64,000 bases of DNA from Caulobacter sp. S45 (GCF_009765965.1 NZ_LMUL01000001.1:169558-233557), one strand, 5' to 3'; shown: positions 36,748 to 45,600, counted from the stretch's first letter. The notes: generated by a model not told the origin, from the sequence alone. Program-made: numbers and translations.

Positions 36748-37527
36748 CTAGTCGAAGACCTGCGCGACGCCGCTTGAGCCCACACCTTCCTTGATCGTTC
36801 GCAGCTCCGCATAGATGGATACGGCCAGATACGTACTGATTGGGGTGAAGATCGTGGCAAGTACTCCATCAATGATGTCGTTCATCACCAGGGCGGGCGT
36901 CAGCACGTCCTCCCGCATGGGCTTCAAACCGAAACCAAACGGCGCCAGGAAAACCGCGTAAATCACCGCGCTTCCCAGCCCATAGATCAGGAATAACAAG
37001 AAGATTTCCCAGCGAAAGCCTTTGGTCAGGTCGGCGCTGCGACTGGCCGATCCGAACACGCCGGTATCTTCTATGACTAGGGCGGGTGTGCTCACGGACC
37101 ATTTGATTGCGAAGATCACGCCCGGAACGATCAGGAGAATAAGGCCGAATCCGATGGCTATCTGCAATAGGATTGCAAGGCCAAACACGGGCAGTACGTA
37201 GGGGAACCCATCGGAAAGCATTTTCCAAATGCTATCCGTTCGAGGCTCGATTAAATTCTTGATAATCGCCGCCTGAAAAACGGATGCTAGGAAAGTGGGG
37301 ATCAGGGAAAAGACGAATTTCAGAAGTAACGCGCCGACGCCGTTTATCTGTGATGAGTTGTGTGAAATCGTGATCGCGCGCAGGAGGCCGAAGACCACTC
37401 CCGGCAGACCGGCCAATAAGATCGCTAGGATGGTGCGATTGAGGATGTTGCTCCTAAGATAGGTTATGGTTCGGTGGAGAACGCGCGCTTTGTCGAAGTG
37501 GTCACGATCCAGTTCAATGGCGACCAT
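36748..37527 (-). CDS. Multi-pass membrane protein of unknown function
   Basis: A 259-residue inner-membrane protein with about six hydrophobic segments. The segment IGFGLILLIVPGVIFAIKWSV followed by PALVIEDTGVFGSASRSADLTKG is typical of the 'glycerophosphodiester phosphodiesterase membrane-domain'-like DUF family (a P-G-I/V-x-A/W motif and a SRS..L..G motif). Codon use is noticeably less GC-rich than in the preceding operon, a sign of possible transfer. It stands alone and is transcribed toward the RDD gene. Confidence 0.65.
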   Translation of the reverse strand: MVAIELDRDHFDKARVLHRTITYLRSNILNRTILAILLAGLPGVVFGLLRAITISHNSSQINGVGALLLKFVFSLIPTFLASVFQAAIIKNLIEPRTDSIWKMLSDGFPYVLPVFGLAILLQIAIGFGLILLIVPGVIFAIKWSVSTPALVIEDTGVFGSASRSADLTKGFRWEIFLLFLIYGLGSAVIYAVFLAPFGFGLKPMREDVLTPALVMNDIIDGVLATIFTPISTYLAVSIYAELRTIKEGVGSSGVAQVFD

Positions 37528-37644
37528 CGCGCCCTCCGTTCCAACTAAGCATTACGGGTAGCTGATGGTGCTGCGCGGCGCAGACACCTCTTACGGATGC
37601 CCGATCCGTCGTGTTTCTGTTATGATAAAGGTGATCGGAACGGA

Positions 37645-37673
37645 AAGGGCCGGCTCTCCAGGAGCCGGCCCTT
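37645..37673 (-). terminator. Terminator after aquaporin gene
   Basis: AAGGGCCGGCTC and GAGCCGGCCCTT form a perfect 12-bp stem with a 5-nt loop, 20 bp beyond the aquaporin stop on the minus strand. A short TTT follows on that strand. Confidence 0.75.
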
Positions 37674-37693
37674 GGAACACCTCGGGCGCCCGA

Positions 37694-38434
37694 TCAGCTT
37701 TCTGTAGGATTGGTGGTGGCGAGGCTCGGCTTGTCGCGCCCCGCCTTTGCCTCACCCAGCAGGCGGGCGGCGAGACCGCCGAGCACGCCCCCGACGATGG
37801 GCGCCAGCCAGAACAGCCACAGTTGCGAGATGTAGGCGCCGCCGGCGAACAGGGCGGGCCCTGTGCTCCGCGCCGGATTGACCGAGGTGTTGGTCACCGG
37901 GATCGAGATCAGATGGATCAGCGTCAGGGCGAGACCGATGGCGATGGGCGCGAACCCGCCCGGCGCGCCGGGTGCGGTCGATCCCATGATGATCAGCAGG
38001 AAGAAGAAGGTGGCGACCACCTCCATGACCAGGCACGACACCAGCCCGTAGTGGCCGGGGCTGAGATCGCCGTAGCCGTTGGCGGCGAAGCCGCCCGCGA
38101 CGAAGCCCGGCTTGCCGCTGGCGATCAGATACAGCACCCCGGCCGCGGCGACCGCCCCGAGGACCTGGGCGACGACATAGGGCAGGATATAGCTCGCCGG
38201 GATGCGCTTACCCGCCCACAGGCCGATGGTGACGGCGGGGTTGAAGTGTCCGCCCGAGATCGGGCCGACCGCGTAGGCCATGGTCAGCACTGTCAAGCCG
38301 AACGCCAGCGACACGCCCACGAAACCGATGCCCAGGCCGGGGAAGGCCGCAGCCAGGACCGCGGCGCCGCAGCCCCCGAAGGTCAACCAGAATGTGCCCA
38401 AGAATTCTGCGGCGGTTTGTTTCAACGTCGTCAT
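37694..38434 (-). CDS. aqpZ: Aquaporin Z
   Basis: A 246-residue aquaporin with both NPA boxes (GHFNPAVT and [10 protein letters not shown]). The selectivity-filter context and six helices fit bacterial water channels of the AqpZ type. The start [21 protein letters not shown] at 38434 is the family N-terminus. Between its start and the serine hydrolase gene lie 237 bp with no gene. Confidence 0.93.
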   Translation of the reverse strand: MTTLKQTAAEFLGTFWLTFGGCGAAVLAAAFPGLGIGFVGVSLAFGLTVLTMAYAVGPISGGHFNPAVTIGLWAGKRIPASYILPYVVAQVLGAVAAAGVLYLIASGKPGFVAGGFAANGYGDLSPGHYGLVSCLVMEVVATFFFLLIIMGSTAPGAPGGFAPIAIGLALTLIHLISIPVTNTSVNPARSTGPALFAGGAYISQLWLFWLAPIVGGVLGGLAARLLGEAKAGRDKPSLATTNPTES

Positions 38435-38671
38435 TATCAACCCCTCTACACATTGGAACAGAATGTGTTCCTCGGTTGGCAGAATGGTCTCTGCACCTCA
38501 GGGATCACCCAGCCCGTCAGATACTCTTGCAAGATTCCCGTTTTTTGCAACGATTGGTTTCACATCTGCGAATTCTGGATTTCGGGGGCCGGGCCGACCT
38601 CGCCCATCCGTGCTTGGTTGGCGGGGTGTTCGTGCTGGCGACGGGCGGGCGGCTTCTGTAATCGGTGACGA

Positions 38672-39799
38672 ATGCGAAGCCATCGAACTGTCAGGGCGCT
38701 GCAGGACCGGATCCGCTCGGGGCGGTTTCGACGGACCTGCGTTTCGGTCGGCGCCGCGATGGCCGTGTTCGTCGGCGTCTGCACGACGGCTGGACGAGCG
38801 GACGGGGTCCGCGCCGCGCCGGCGGTCTCCACCCGATCTCCGATACAGCCGCCTCCCGCCCTTGCCGCCCGCCTGCAGATGCTGGGGGCCGGGTTCGACG
38901 GACAGGTGGGGATCGCCGTCGAGGACGTGCGTGAGGGCTGGGTTGCGGACTACAACGGTTCGATCCTGCGTCCGCAGCAGAGCGTCAGCAAGCTCTGGGT
39001 CGCGTTGGCGGTGTTCAAGACGGCGGACTTCGGCGGACTGAAGCTGTCCGACCCGGTGCTGGTGCGCCGCAACGACATGAGCGTGTTCAACCAGCCGATG
39101 CAGAAGCTGCTCGGCAAGGATGGGTACGACACCACCATCGACGGCCTGCTGGTGGGCGCGATCGCGCAGAGCGACAACGCCGCCAACGACATCCTGGTGC
39201 GCCGGCTGGGTGGGTCGACCGCCGTGCGGCGGGCGCTGGCCGACGAGCGCATCATGGGGATCCGAACCGGTCCCGAGGAGCGTGTGCTGCAAAGCAAGAT
39301 CGCCGGGGTGCGGTGGAGGCCCGAATACTCCTTCGGCCGCGCCTTCTGGGCTGCACGTGATCTGGTGGCGCTCGATGTGCGCCGGGCGAAGCTGAACGCC
39401 TACGTCGCCGACGCCGACGATGGCGCGACGCCGCTGGGGCTGGTGGACGGCCTGAGCCGGCTGCAACGCGGCGAACTCTTGTCGTCGCCGTCCACGGCGC
39501 GCTTCCTGCAGATTCTGGCCTCGACCGAGACCGGGCCAATGCGTCTGAAGGCGGGCCTGGGGTCCGGCTGGTCGATCGCGCACAAGACCGGGACCGGACA
39601 GGACCTGGGCGATCTTTCCACCGGCTACAACGATGTGGGTCTGCTGACCGCGCCGGACGGCCACACCTATGCCGTCGCCGTCATGATCGGCGCGACCCGC
39701 CGACCGATACCCGAGCGGCAGGCGCTGATGGCCGACGTGGCGCGCGCGGTGGTGGCGCAGCACGACGATCGTCAGGGTCCTGCCGCGATGGCGCGCTGA
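38672..39799 (+). CDS. Exported beta-lactamase-fold serine hydrolase
   Basis: A 375-residue protein with an N-terminal basic and hydrophobic export region (to ~residue 43). Class A motifs are present: SxxK as S104-V-S-K107, SDN as S167-D-N169, and KTG as K305-T-G307. The omega-loop ExxLN motif that deacylates beta-lactams is not evident; the corresponding region reads MGIRTGPEER. It may therefore be a penicillin-binding-type peptidase or a weak beta-lactamase. It is longer than secreted class A enzymes (~290). It is convergent with the phosphoesterase gene. Confidence 0.8.
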   Translation: MRSHRTVRALQDRIRSGRFRRTCVSVGAAMAVFVGVCTTAGRADGVRAAPAVSTRSPIQPPPALAARLQMLGAGFDGQVGIAVEDVREGWVADYNGSILRPQQSVSKLWVALAVFKTADFGGLKLSDPVLVRRNDMSVFNQPMQKLLGKDGYDTTIDGLLVGAIAQSDNAANDILVRRLGGSTAVRRALADERIMGIRTGPEERVLQSKIAGVRWRPEYSFGRAFWAARDLVALDVRRAKLNAYVADADDGATPLGLVDGLSRLQRGELLSSPSTARFLQILASTETGPMRLKAGLGSGWSIAHKTGTGQDLGDLSTGYNDVGLLTAPDGHTYAVAVMIGATRRPIPERQALMADVARAVVAQHDDRQGPAAMAR

Positions 39800-39805
39800 G
39801 GCGCG

Positions 39806-41041
39806 TCAGCCGCCCCCGCTTCCGACTCCGCCGACGACGTTGAACACGTCGCGTCCCATCGGCTTGGCGCTCGGCTGCGCTGCGTAGCCAAGGTGCGGCA
39901 GGTGGAAGATGTCCTCCAGCGTGCGCAGCAGGCTGTAGTGGTTGTAGGGCAGGTTGGAGACCGTGCCGGGCGCGATGAAGGGCGACAGCATCACCGCCCC
40001 GATCTGGCCGCCGCCAGGCCCGATGATGCCGGGCCCCTGGATCGTCGTGCCCTCCACCTTGGCCTTGCGGTCGATGTTGGGTCCCGGCAGTTCCCCGCAG
40101 CAGGCCGAGGCGTCGCCGTACAGCACGTCGCGCTTGTTCACCTTGTCGCGTCGGTGATGCATGTCGGACTCGTCGAAGGTGATGATGATCAACCCGTCCT
40201 GCTTGTAGGCGGGCGAGGCCATGATCCTGGGAACCCAGGTCTTCAGGAAATCGTCGACCGTGGCCAGGCCGCTGGCTTCGTGATCGACGCAGCCTTCGCC
40301 GCCCGCGCCGTCATGGCCGTCGTGGCAAAGGTTCGGAACGATGTAGCTGAGCGCCGGGGTGGTGGCGATGTCGGCCAGGTCCGTCGCCAAGGCGGGCAGG
40401 GGAACCACGGCGCGTTCGCAGGTCGGCGAGTCGATGATGGAATGGAAATAGACGAAGGGGTCGTGCCGGGCCGCGTACTGGTCCTTGGGCGTGGCGACCT
40501 GGGTTCGGTCCTTGGTCCCGATGGCGGGATGGCCGCATCGCGCCGCCTCCCGCGTGGGGTCCGCGCCCATGTCCTCCATGTAGCCCTTCCAGTTCAGGCC
40601 CGAGGCCGTGAGCTGGTCGGCGATGGTGTGCACGGCCTTCGGATAGACGCAGCCCTTGCCGACCGCCTGGCCATAGGCCGCCCAGCCGGTTTGGACGAAG
40701 GGTTCGAACACCTCGCAATCGTCCTGGGTCGTGGCGTTGACGCCCTGGCCGCTGATCATGGCCAGATAGTTCCCAAGGCTGTTGTGGGCGGTGCCGTAGT
40801 AGCGGGTCAGAAGCGCGCCCTGGCTGGCCAGGTCCTTGGATAGGTAGATGGCTTTCGAGACATGCCCGAAGGTTATGTTGATTTCCTCGTTTTCCATCAT
40901 GATGATGAATACATGTCGAACGGGCGGGGTGGTGTTCGCCAGGGCGCTGGCTGGCGTAATGATCAGGAAGGTAAATGCTGCGATTCTGCAGAGAATAGTT
41001 TTTGATATAAATCTGCAAAATGAATGTATTTTAAATGTCAT
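39806..41041 (-). CDS. Exported phosphoesterase (phospholipase C/acid phosphatase family)
   Basis: A 411-residue enzyme of the phosphoesterase family (PF04185), which includes AcpA and bacterial non-specific phospholipases C. The signal peptide covers residues 1-35. Metal and nucleophile segments are HVFIIMMENE, TRYYGTAHNSLGNYLAMISGQ, IIITFDESD and SNLPYNHYSLLRTLEDIF. The first ~40 codons and the region upstream are markedly AT-rich compared with the rest of the gene, unlike its neighbours. The protein ends in a Gly-rich tail. Confidence 0.85.
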   Translation of the reverse strand: MTFKIHSFCRFISKTILCRIAAFTFLIITPASALANTTPPVRHVFIIMMENEEINITFGHVSKAIYLSKDLASQGALLTRYYGTAHNSLGNYLAMISGQGVNATTQDDCEVFEPFVQTGWAAYGQAVGKGCVYPKAVHTIADQLTASGLNWKGYMEDMGADPTREAARCGHPAIGTKDRTQVATPKDQYAARHDPFVYFHSIIDSPTCERAVVPLPALATDLADIATTPALSYIVPNLCHDGHDGAGGEGCVDHEASGLATVDDFLKTWVPRIMASPAYKQDGLIIITFDESDMHHRRDKVNKRDVLYGDASACCGELPGPNIDRKAKVEGTTIQGPGIIGPGGGQIGAVMLSPFIAPGTVSNLPYNHYSLLRTLEDIFHLPHLGYAAQPSAKPMGRDVFNVVGGVGSGGG

Positions 41042-41213
41042 CGACGTTTGACCTGCGAAGTGCCTTTGGATTTGTAGGCGCCGCCGATGAATTTGTCAGC
41101 TGAGTTGTGATTCTTTTCCGCATTAATCGGCCTGTCGGTGCAACTGCCCGATGGGGACTCGGGTATGTCACGGGAAGGCGCTATGCTGGACGTAGGTTTG
41201 TGCAGGAGGCGAT

Positions 41214-41702
41214 ATGTTCTCACGCAATAACGAAACGCGCAGCTCGGTCTCGGAAGCGCCGCCTACGCCGCAACCGGAACCCGCCGCGCAGAGGCGGACC
41301 ACCCCGCGCCCAGCTTCGGTGCTGGCGTCCGACCTGGTGTTCGAAGGGCATATCCGCGGCAAGGGCGAATTGCAGATCGACGGTGTATTCTCGGGCGACA
41401 TCGAGGCCCGCCGTTTGCTGGTGGCGCACAGCGCACGGATCGAAGGTACGATCCGCTGCGAGGTGGTCGAGATCCGCGGGCGGGTGAAGGGCGACATCCA
41501 GGCCAATGTCGTGAAGATCTACGAGACCGCCCACGTCGAAGGCGACGTACTACACCGACAGCTTTCGGTCGATGCGGGCGCCGTGTTCGAGGGCCGCTCC
41601 CAGCGCATGGCCCCGGAGCCGGAAGCCGCGTCCCCGCCGTCGCCGCATCTGCTGGAAGGGCCGCCTGTCCTGGAGACCGCCGCCGCCGAGCCAGTGGACT
41701 GA
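41214..41702 (+). CDS. Bactofilin
   Basis: A 162-residue polymer-forming cytoskeletal protein. The bactofilin beta-helix core runs from ~residue 35 to 125, with repeated glycine-turn rungs: VFEGHIRGKGELQIDGVFSGDIEA, IEGTIRCEVVEIRGRVKGDI and HVEGDVLHRQLSVDAGAVFEG in pieces. Disordered proline-rich ends flank it, as in Caulobacter BacA/BacB. In Caulobacter these proteins recruit a cell-wall synthase at the stalk base. GGAGG lies just upstream of the ATG. Confidence 0.88.
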   Translation: MFSRNNETRSSVSEAPPTPQPEPAAQRRTTPRPASVLASDLVFEGHIRGKGELQIDGVFSGDIEARRLLVAHSARIEGTIRCEVVEIRGRVKGDIQANVVKIYETAHVEGDVLHRQLSVDAGAVFEGRSQRMAPEPEAASPPSPHLLEGPPVLETAAAEPVD

Positions 41703-41723
41703 TCGTTTCCGAGGGCGGTGGGT

Positions 41724-41897
41724 CTACAGGCCGCCGAGGCGCCCAGCCTGATAGTCCGCGATCGCCTGAACGATCTCCTCCCGCGTATTCATGACGAAGG
41801 GCCCGTGCGAAACGATCGGTTCGCCATAGGGAAGGGCGTGGCCGAAGATGAACACCGCATCTGTCGTCACGAAAGGCGCGATGCTGCCGGACAATGT
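41724..41897 (-). pseudogene. C-terminal remnant of a pirin-family gene
   Basis: On the minus strand a frame ending at 41724 encodes about 55 residues that match the extreme C-terminus of pirin-family cupins: VFIFGHALPYGEPIVSHGPF, then VMNTREEIVQAIADYQAG. Upstream of about 41897 the match stops at a frame break and the rest of the ~280-residue protein is missing. It therefore looks like a truncated gene at the edge of the accessory region. No other pirin fragment is seen downstream. Confidence 0.7.
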
Positions 41898-42063
41898 GGC
41901 GCAGGCCCATGGGCATCCTCAGCGGTGGCGACCGCAACGCCAGACACGTTTGTGACCGCCTATTTGCCCGTTTCGGTTCCCCTGGAACAGGGGGCGGAGC
42001 GGCGGGCCTCCACATTAAAGCGCTGCGTCCGGCGCTAAGTGGCGCTCATATGGAAACATGGAC

Positions 42064-42091
42064 TTGCAGGCGCACCGCCGCTGGGTATATT
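42064..42091 (+). promoter_or_regulatory. Promoter of tRNA-Ser
   Basis: TTGCAG at 42064-42069, a 16-bp spacer and TATATT at 42086-42091 form a good sigma-70-type promoter about 60 bp upstream of the tRNA gene. Confidence 0.6.
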
Positions 42092-42150
42092 CCGCGCCCT
42101 TCGCCGGTCTTTCCAACCGCGAAGCCGCCCTAGGGCGCGTATGTCCCTGT

Positions 42151-42240
42151 GGTGGGGTGGCCGAGTGGTTGAAGGCGCACGCCTGGAAAGTGTGTATACG
42201 GGAAACCGTATCGAGGGTTCGAATCCCTCTCCCACCGCCA
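42151..42240 (+). tRNA. tRNA-Ser (anticodon GGA)
   Basis: A 90-nt class II tRNA. The acceptor stem GGTGGGG pairs with TCCCACC, the anticodon loop is CTGGAAA, the variable arm is long (TATACGGGAAACCGTA), and the T arm is GGTTCGAATCC. G73 and the CCA end are encoded. It marks the boundary between regular chromosome and the accessory region. No second copy of its 3' end, as an integrase att site would leave, is seen downstream in this window. Confidence 0.96.
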
Positions 42241-42275
42241 GGGACTAAACGCCACCCGTCTCTCCTGAGGCGAAA

Positions 42276-42295
42276 GTCGTTGGAATTCCAACGAC
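42276..42295. repeat. 20-bp perfect palindrome after tRNA-Ser
   Basis: GTCGTTGGAA followed directly by TTCCAACGAC forms a perfect palindrome 36 bp after the tRNA, with TCTTTT about 8 bp further on. It may end tRNA transcription, though it has no loop bases of its own (the hairpin would have an 8-bp stem and 4-nt loop). A protein-binding site is an alternative. Confidence 0.5.
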
Positions 42296-42314
42296 ATATA
42301 GGTCTTTTGCGCTT

Positions 42315-42414
42315 CCGAACTGTAGCCACGAATCACCCAACGAACCGAAGTTCGTGTCGCGAAACGGGGAAGTGCAAGGCGCGCTGCGGAGACCGCAAAA
42401 CCACTACAGTTCGG
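42315..42414. ncRNA. Candidate structured RNA downstream of tRNA-Ser
   Basis: CCGAACTGTAG (42315-42325) and CTACAGTTCGG (42404-42414) are exact inverse copies 78 nt apart. Between them lie two more perfect hairpins: ACGAAC-CGAA-GTTCGT (42340-42355) and TGCGG-AGA-CCGCA (42385-42397). Together they would fold as a three-helix junction. No protein-coding frame explains this pattern. The strand of transcription is not certain, though the upstream tRNA promoter reads into it from the plus strand. Confidence 0.45.
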
Positions 42415-42942
42415 GATTTGCGTCGACGTCATAGTGAGCGTTTGAGTGGCCTGGGGCTAATTCCCCCGTTGGCGCGTAAGGGTTTGCTGAGGCTCCCAGG
42501 CAGGCCGCATTTGGGCGCCTCAAAACGATAGTCGTCGAAGTACGCTTTTGCGCTATTTCAGGCTTATTTTGCGGCATTTCGCCTCGATTTTCAGGGGAGG
42601 GCCGTAATTCCCCACCCCCTTTCTCATTGAATTTCAAAGGCAGGGTTACGGCGGGCGACTTGTGCGCACAAATTCGATTTCTCGACAGACATACAAGCAC
42701 GCGAAAAAGCGACTTTTGGGCTAATTCCCCATAACCCCTCCACGCGTATTCGTGAGCGAAAACAACAATCTTCCCCACTGAAAGTCTGGATAAGTACGGG
42801 GGATTGGGGTTTAAAGCGACTGCCGTTATTCCTACCTCTTTCATGCACGTCGCCTCCCATCGCAGCGCCTGGTGAGAGACGGTGCCGAACGGATGAGTTT
42901 TAGGGGCATTACGGTGCGGCGAGACTTGTAGGGGCATTTAGC
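42415..42942. other. Gene-poor spacer with repeats
   Basis: No convincing gene. A 177-codon frame on the minus strand (42404-42937) lacks a recognisable motif and its composition is not protein-like. The spacer holds three copies of a GGGCTAATTCCCC-like motif, a 12-bp palindrome TTGTGCGCACAA at 42660-42671, and a 28-bp imperfect tandem repeat starting TAGGGGCATT at 42901 and 42929, just before the next gene. GC is lower than in the chromosome to the left. Confidence 0.5.
42453..42730. repeat. Three dispersed GGGGAATTA motifs
   Basis: GGGGCTAATTCCCC (42453-42466), GGGCCGTAATTCCCC (42599-42613) and GGGCTAATTCCCC (42718-42730) occur in the same orientation, spaced about 150 and 120 bp. Each is partly palindromic. 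They resemble spaced binding sites of a single protein. Confidence 0.45.
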
Positions 42943-43962
42943 GTGCGGCTCACCGTCGACGACGTCCCCCGCATGGACGTCGAGGATCTGTTCACCGAGA
43001 GGCTGCTGGACACAGACAGGAGCGCTCGCTGCACTTTATCCGGTTGGCGCTGCTGGAGTGATTATCAGTGGTGCAATTTGTACATTGACGCGCATTGGCT
43101 TCATCTTGAAAGTCGCTTGCGGGTGGAGATCCGAGCAGACCGACGCGTGGTCGCGCAATATTCAATTCGCGTTGAGAGATCGACCTACCGCGAGACAGAC
43201 CGCACGTATCTGATCTGCCCCAAGAGTGAAAAGCGCGTGGAAACGCTCTACCTTGTCGATTGGATATTGGCTGCCCGTGAAGTGCATGACCTCCGGTATC
43301 CGCCGAGGGGATCGGCCCGTCGGCTCACGGTCGCCGATAGGAACGCCGCCGCTGCTCAGCGAGAGAACATCAAATTCTGGGAACAGGAAAAAAAGCGGAA
43401 GGCAGCTGAGGCGGAGAGGGATCGGCTGTACGATCAACAAAGGGACGATCCGACGACGCGCGCCGCCCTCAGGCGATTTGGTCATCAACATCCCCGATAT
43501 GTAGAAAATTCCGCCAACCAGATGATCAAAAATCTTGATCGAGACAACGACGATTCCAAGCCGAACTACACGACGCTCAATCTACCGATGGCGATCCTGG
43601 AAGATCATCCGATGATCGATATAAGGGTCCTGGCAGCGGAGGGATACCTGCGACGAGGTGAGCGGACGATTGTTGGTCTTGATTGGAGCTGCGAGCCCGG
43701 GCGAGTTTTTGTAATGTTCAATTTAATGGAACGATCATCGCCTTGGGCGGGAATTCTGTTTGCTCGTGGCGTGGCTGGTCGTGATGTCTTGCAACAGGTG
43801 TTCGAGCTCACACCTCCACCCGATACGGGTCGCCACCGCTACAGCTTCATCTGTCCAAACAGCGGCAAGCCCGCTGAGGTGCTGGCTTATCGCGGAGGAC
43901 GCTTCGCCCCTCGGCAGGCGCAGCGCCTGGTCAATCGGTCCCAGCGCAAGACCAAGCCGTAA
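42943..43962 (+). CDS. Protein with two degenerate zinc-ribbon modules
   Basis: A 339-residue protein with a GTG start; an ATG at 42973 is possible. Two stretches share one pattern: CPKSEKRVETLY at residues 92-103 with a later LRYP, and CPNSGKPAEVLAY at 304-316 with a later RFAPRQ...NRSQ. Recombinase-associated zinc-ribbon proteins read CPxCGxxxxxLY...FxCRxC..L.Y.SQ there. Here only the first cysteine of each four survives, so neither could bind zinc. A charged helix lies between (residues ~130-200). It sits 6 bp from the convergent recombinase gene. Function unknown. Confidence 0.65.
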   Translation: MRLTVDDVPRMDVEDLFTERLLDTDRSARCTLSGWRCWSDYQWCNLYIDAHWLHLESRLRVEIRADRRVVAQYSIRVERSTYRETDRTYLICPKSEKRVETLYLVDWILAAREVHDLRYPPRGSARRLTVADRNAAAAQRENIKFWEQEKKRKAAEAERDRLYDQQRDDPTTRAALRRFGHQHPRYVENSANQMIKNLDRDNDDSKPNYTTLNLPMAILEDHPMIDIRVLAAEGYLRRGERTIVGLDWSCEPGRVFVMFNLMERSSPWAGILFARGVAGRDVLQQVFELTPPPDTGRHRYSFICPNSGKPAEVLAYRGGRFAPRQAQRLVNRSQRKTKP

Positions 43963-43968
43963 TAGCTC

Positions 43969-45600
43969 CTATAGAGCGCGAAACCACTTGCGCTGGGCCG
44001 TCCACTCAAGAGGGACGTCGGCCTCCAGCAGCATCTTGGTGGTGAGGCTCGGTGAATGCCGGCCGCCCAGGATATCGAGCTGGATGTCGGGGGCCAGGAA
44101 CGCCAGTTGCGCCAGACGCACGAGGTAGGTGCTGGCCGGGGCGGCCTTGATCTGCATCTGTCCCTTGAGTGGAGATCCGCCGAGCGCGCTCACCACCGCA
44201 TGGGCCTGGCGCAGCGCCCTCACCAGACCTCGATTGGCCGCGCGCGGCGCGGTGGTGGCGATTTGAGGCGCAGCGCCGCGGATCCATGTGCGGCCACCGC
44301 GAAACTGCATCCGCACCGGCAAGCTGATCCGCAGCGTCGTGCGGTCCGGCTCATTGACGATCCGCTCGCCATCGCCGAGCCGACCGCGGAGTTCGTCACC
44401 TAACAGGTCTGGATGCAGATCGGGTCGCAGCGCCTCTTTGCACACCACCAGTTCGACGCTCGCCTCGCGCAGATCGATCCGTCGGAGCATTTGGGGAAGG
44501 TCGTCGGTGGTGAGGCTGGGCTCGAGTGTGAATCTCGAGAGCTGCTGCACCATGAACCGTTCAAAAGGCTCAGCGGGCACCCGTCGCGGGGGAGCAGATG
44601 GATCGTCATCGTCGGATTGGGCGGCGTCGACATAGTAGCGGTAGGCCTTGCCGTGCCGGTTGCGCCCGAAGCTTGGGGTCAAAGGTCGATCGCCGCCGGT
44701 GAACACCAACCGCTTCAGCGGCGCGCGCACAACCGAAGCGACCACATCGGCGCGACGCCGCTGGTTGAGCCGAAGCTGGCGTTGAACGTTCTCGAACAGC
44801 TCCACGGACACGATCGGCGGATGCTGGCCTGGGTAGAGAAGATCCTTGTGCTTGATGGACCCGACATAGTGCGCGTTGGAGAGGAGATGATAAAGCGACC
44901 CGCTGTTGAACGGCAGGCCGCCCATGGTGCGGCCCGCGCGCGTGACCCAGGCTTTTGAGCGCAGGCCGACTGCGCGCAGTTCGTCGAGCAGGGGGTTTAC
45001 GGAGCCTAGTTCAGCATAGCGATTGAAGATCAAGCGCACGACCTGCGCCTCGGTCTCGATCACCACCAGCCGTTTGTCCTTCACCTCGTAGCCGAGGGGG
45101 AGGATGCCGCCCATCCACAGGCCCTTGGCCTTCGAGGCGGCGATCTTGTCTCGGATCCTCTCCCCGGTGACCTCGCGTTCGAACTGAGCGAACGAGAGCA
45201 GGACGTTGAGCGTCAGGCGTCCCATCGAGGTGGTGGTGTTGAACGCCTGGGTGACCGAAACAAACGAGGCGCCCTTGCGATCGAAGATCTCCACGATGCG
45301 CGCGAAGTCCGACAGCGAGCGGGTGAGGCGATCAACCTTGTAGACCACCACCACATCGATCAGTCCGAGCTCGACGTCGGCGACCAGCCGCTGCATGGCC
45401 GGTCGCTCGAGGTTGCCCCCGGAGAAGCCGCCATCGTCGTAGGCGGTGGGCAGCGCCTGCCAGCCTTCAGACTTCTGCGAGGCGACATAGGCCTCGCAGG
45501 CCTCCCGCTGGGCATGCAGGGTGTTGAAAGCCTGCTCCAACCCCTCCTCGGTGCTCTTGCGGGTGTAGATGGCGCAGCGGCGAGGAACGGGCGCGGTCAT
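43969..45600 (-). CDS. Large serine recombinase
   Basis: A 543-residue site-specific recombinase of the resolvase/invertase superfamily. The N-terminal catalytic domain starts RRCAIYTRKSTEEGLEQAFNTL with the nucleophile serine in YTRKS, followed by VYKVDRLTRSLSDFARIV. The recombinase domain runs from ~residue 165 (GILPLGYEV, GSLYHLLSNAHYVGSIKHK). The ATG at 45600 overlaps the DUF2924 stop (ATGA). A longer upstream frame to 45867 overlaps that gene and is not coding. Genes of this DUF2924/DUF3489 set are common in alphaproteobacterial islands and probably move them. Confidence 0.9.
   Translation of the reverse strand: MTAPVPRRCAIYTRKSTEEGLEQAFNTLHAQREACEAYVASQKSEGWQALPTAYDDGGFSGGNLERPAMQRLVADVELGLIDVVVVYKVDRLTRSLSDFARIVEIFDRKGASFVSVTQAFNTTTSMGRLTLNVLLSFAQFEREVTGERIRDKIAASKAKGLWMGGILPLGYEVKDKRLVVIETEAQVVRLIFNRYAELGSVNPLLDELRAVGLRSKAWVTRAGRTMGGLPFNSGSLYHLLSNAHYVGSIKHKDLLYPGQHPPIVSVELFENVQRQLRLNQRRRADVVASVVRAPLKRLVFTGGDRPLTPSFGRNRHGKAYRYYVDAAQSDDDDPSAPPRRVPAEPFERFMVQQLSRFTLEPSLTTDDLPQMLRRIDLREASVELVVCKEALRPDLHPDLLGDELRGRLGDGERIVNEPDRTTLRISLPVRMQFRGGRTWIRGAAPQIATTAPRAANRGLVRALRQAHAVVSALGGSPLKGQMQIKAAPASTYLVRLAQLAFLAPDIQLDILGGRHSPSLTTKMLLEADVPLEWTAQRKWFRAL

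Noticed and set aside
42151..42240. tRNA-Ser as an integrase attachment site with att duplication
   Set aside because: No repeat of the tRNA 3' end is seen in the rest of the window, and the recombinase is of the serine type, which rarely uses tRNA genes.
42404..42937. 177-codon minus-strand frame after tRNA-Ser
   Set aside because: No motif, no good start signal, and its sequence overlaps palindromes, repeats and the candidate RNA stem; treated as chance.
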